64,000 nucleotides of DNA from Neodontobutis hainanensis (taxonomy: Eukaryota > Chordata > Actinopteri > Gobiiformes > Odontobutidae), in assembly GCA_024349245.1 (NCBI GenBank), contig JALDNG010000004.1, positions 6,970,501-7,034,500 of the forward strand, written 5' to 3'. Shown in pieces: positions 62,472 through 64,000 of this stretch (positions within the stretch are counted from its first letter, which is position 1; the number at the start of each line of letters is the position of its first letter). The position numbers were made by a program, and so were the translations under genes. The notes below the pieces were generated by a model that saw nothing but the letters and a program-made list of their open reading frames with translations, was not told where the DNA came from and made no database searches.

Positions 62472-64000
62472 TAGTATATATAAATATACGGTATATGTAT
62501 TGGAGCTTTTTTGCTTTTAACATGATGAGAAAGCGTGGATTGACACTGAGCATCTGACCTGAGCCTGAATCTAACCCTGGTTGGCCGCGTGGTGCCTTTT
62601 GTTACATTATTCTTCATCCCATTATAATATTGAATGTCTTGCAAAATGTCTGGTTATCAAAGGAAATTGTCATTGAAGTTTAACGAAATTGTGAAATTTA
62701 CCAACATTTCTCTTAAAGAAGGTAAAAAAATATTGTGAATATGTTTGAGCCTAAAATAAATGTTTTGATTCTTCTAGGTCAGGTGAGACATTTTTCATTT
62801 TAGTTGCATTATCAATCAAGGCTGACTTTTAAAATTTGAGTGTGCCATTTAGCATGCACTTGTACTTTCATGTCTCAATCGTGTTTGTGTATAAGCTGAT
62901 TTAATTGATTGGTACAGAGGCATTAAATGTCATGTTCTTATTTGTGGCCGTGCCTGTGAGCCGCGGCCTGTCTTTAAGAATAAAATCATCTTCTGAAGTG
63001 AGTCAATGGTCTCCATATTGATGTGTGCTTTAGTTACTGTAGTTCACACAATGTCAGTCTGGATTAGAGCCTCCACTGCTCAACGCCCCTCACGTCCCGC
63101 TTTGAAGCCCTCCTGCTCCACGTCCTGCTGGTGCTTTAGCTCGCATTTAGCACGTCCCATCACATTAGTCTCACTCAGTCCTCACCTTGTGGCTCTGAGC
63201 TGCAGCTGCCGAAGCCATTTACATTCTCCCTTTGCTTCTTTGATATTTGTCCATCACATCAGCAACAAGCTTTTGTGCCTGGTAATGTGTGTGCTAATAT
63301 CTATGAGTGTATCGGAGCATGAGAGCTGATTATAACATATTATTACTGACTCTACTCTACATGCTGCAGCTGAGCATTTGAGGCAGTTAAGATAAATAAA
63401 AAGCTTTATATTCCAGACCTTGGTTCAGGTGTTTATTAAAAACGCAGTGCATGGATTGGAACACTGTTGTTTTGCAAAGGTTATTTGATGGTGCTTAATG
63501 GTTTTGCTGATGCTTGAGAAGGCATAACAGCCTCAAAGATGAATGTCCTGCCAAGATGAATGCCAAATGTATGTGCCATTTCAACACCAACACAAAATGC
63601 ATTCATAGGTCCAGATGATGAGTCAGAGTCCTTTACAAAACAAGCATTTTTGGATAAATTTCCACAGCATTGACTAAAAATTATTCAAATGATCTTTCCG
63701 CTTGCAGCACAAACATTTGAAAGAATACATTGGAAGACAACCAAAGCTGTGATTAGTTCTTTTACTTCTCTTTGGTGTAACTATCTTAATATGGATAAAT
63801 GATTTTGCCATTTCTGCTGCTAGTTGTGGTTTTGGTGGACTCACTTCAAACATTCAGATTTCTTCCACCATATTGCAGGCCTCTGACGTCTCATTACTTT
63901 GCATTTACCAGTCAGAAGTGCCACCTCTGACAGCACTGAGGGGGCTACAGATGATGGCCTAAGGGTTTATTCATACCCTGTGGCATTGTGCTGTCCAACC
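62471..64000. other. Intergenic DNA to the window end, no gene seen
   Basis: No frame with a recognised domain. A block at about 63040-63240 is non-repetitive and less AT-rich than its surroundings; the rest is ordinary AT-rich DNA. Confidence 0.45.

Noticed and set aside
62261..62557. 98-codon + frame with a long Ile-Tyr run
   Set aside because: It is a translation of the (AT)n microsatellite.

Overview
The window looks like nuclear DNA from a ray-finned (teleost) fish. It is AT-rich and intron-dominated. Protein-coding sequence comes in short pieces with GT/AG borders, and the repeats are of fish types: tRNA-derived SINEs with a teleost tail, a Tc1/mariner MITE, hAT-like and other TIR elements, and an L1-like LINE remnant. 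I see no operon, CRISPR array, rRNA gene or intact tRNA gene.

The only gene identified with confidence is eif3h, subunit h of translation initiation factor 3, on the + strand. Its last six coding exons are at 15786-15953, 18415-18514, 20999-21148, 28586-28706, 36094-36226 and 36631-36725. They join in one frame through the stop at 36723-36725, giving 767 nt or about 254 residues. The N-terminal part, roughly 80-100 residues in this family and probably two exons, was not found in the first 15.8 kb, so position 1 most likely lies inside an upstream eif3h intron. A polyadenylation signal is at 36880-36885 and a second at 36944-36949.

Region by region. 1-15785: intron with a SINE (4190-4393), a perfect inverted repeat (3811-3877) and two decayed TIR elements (about 9700-10313 and 11811-12620). 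15786-36725: eif3h exons, with two introns of about 7.4 kb that hold a DNA-transposon relic with an 18-bp GC palindrome (27161-28187), an antisense L1-like fragment (33808-34164) and a hAT-like element (34894-35703). 36950-64000: intergenic, no recognised gene. In vertebrates the 3' flank of EIF3H faces the gene desert of the developmental regulator TRPS1, so this stretch may carry its regulatory DNA. It holds a well-preserved Tc1/mariner MITE (53411-53900), a SINE with target-site duplication inside a 24-bp tandem repeat (56908-57256), a 345-bp TIR element with a perfect 9-bp duplication (57440-57784) and a long (AT)n tract (62402-62470).

The least explained item is an open frame on the minus strand at 55634-55933. 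It begins exactly at a strong splice-acceptor sequence, runs 99 codons to a stop, shows raised third-position GC and is followed by AATAAA. It looks like the last exon of a gene I do not recognise. I found no clear sign of a wholly new multi-gene system.
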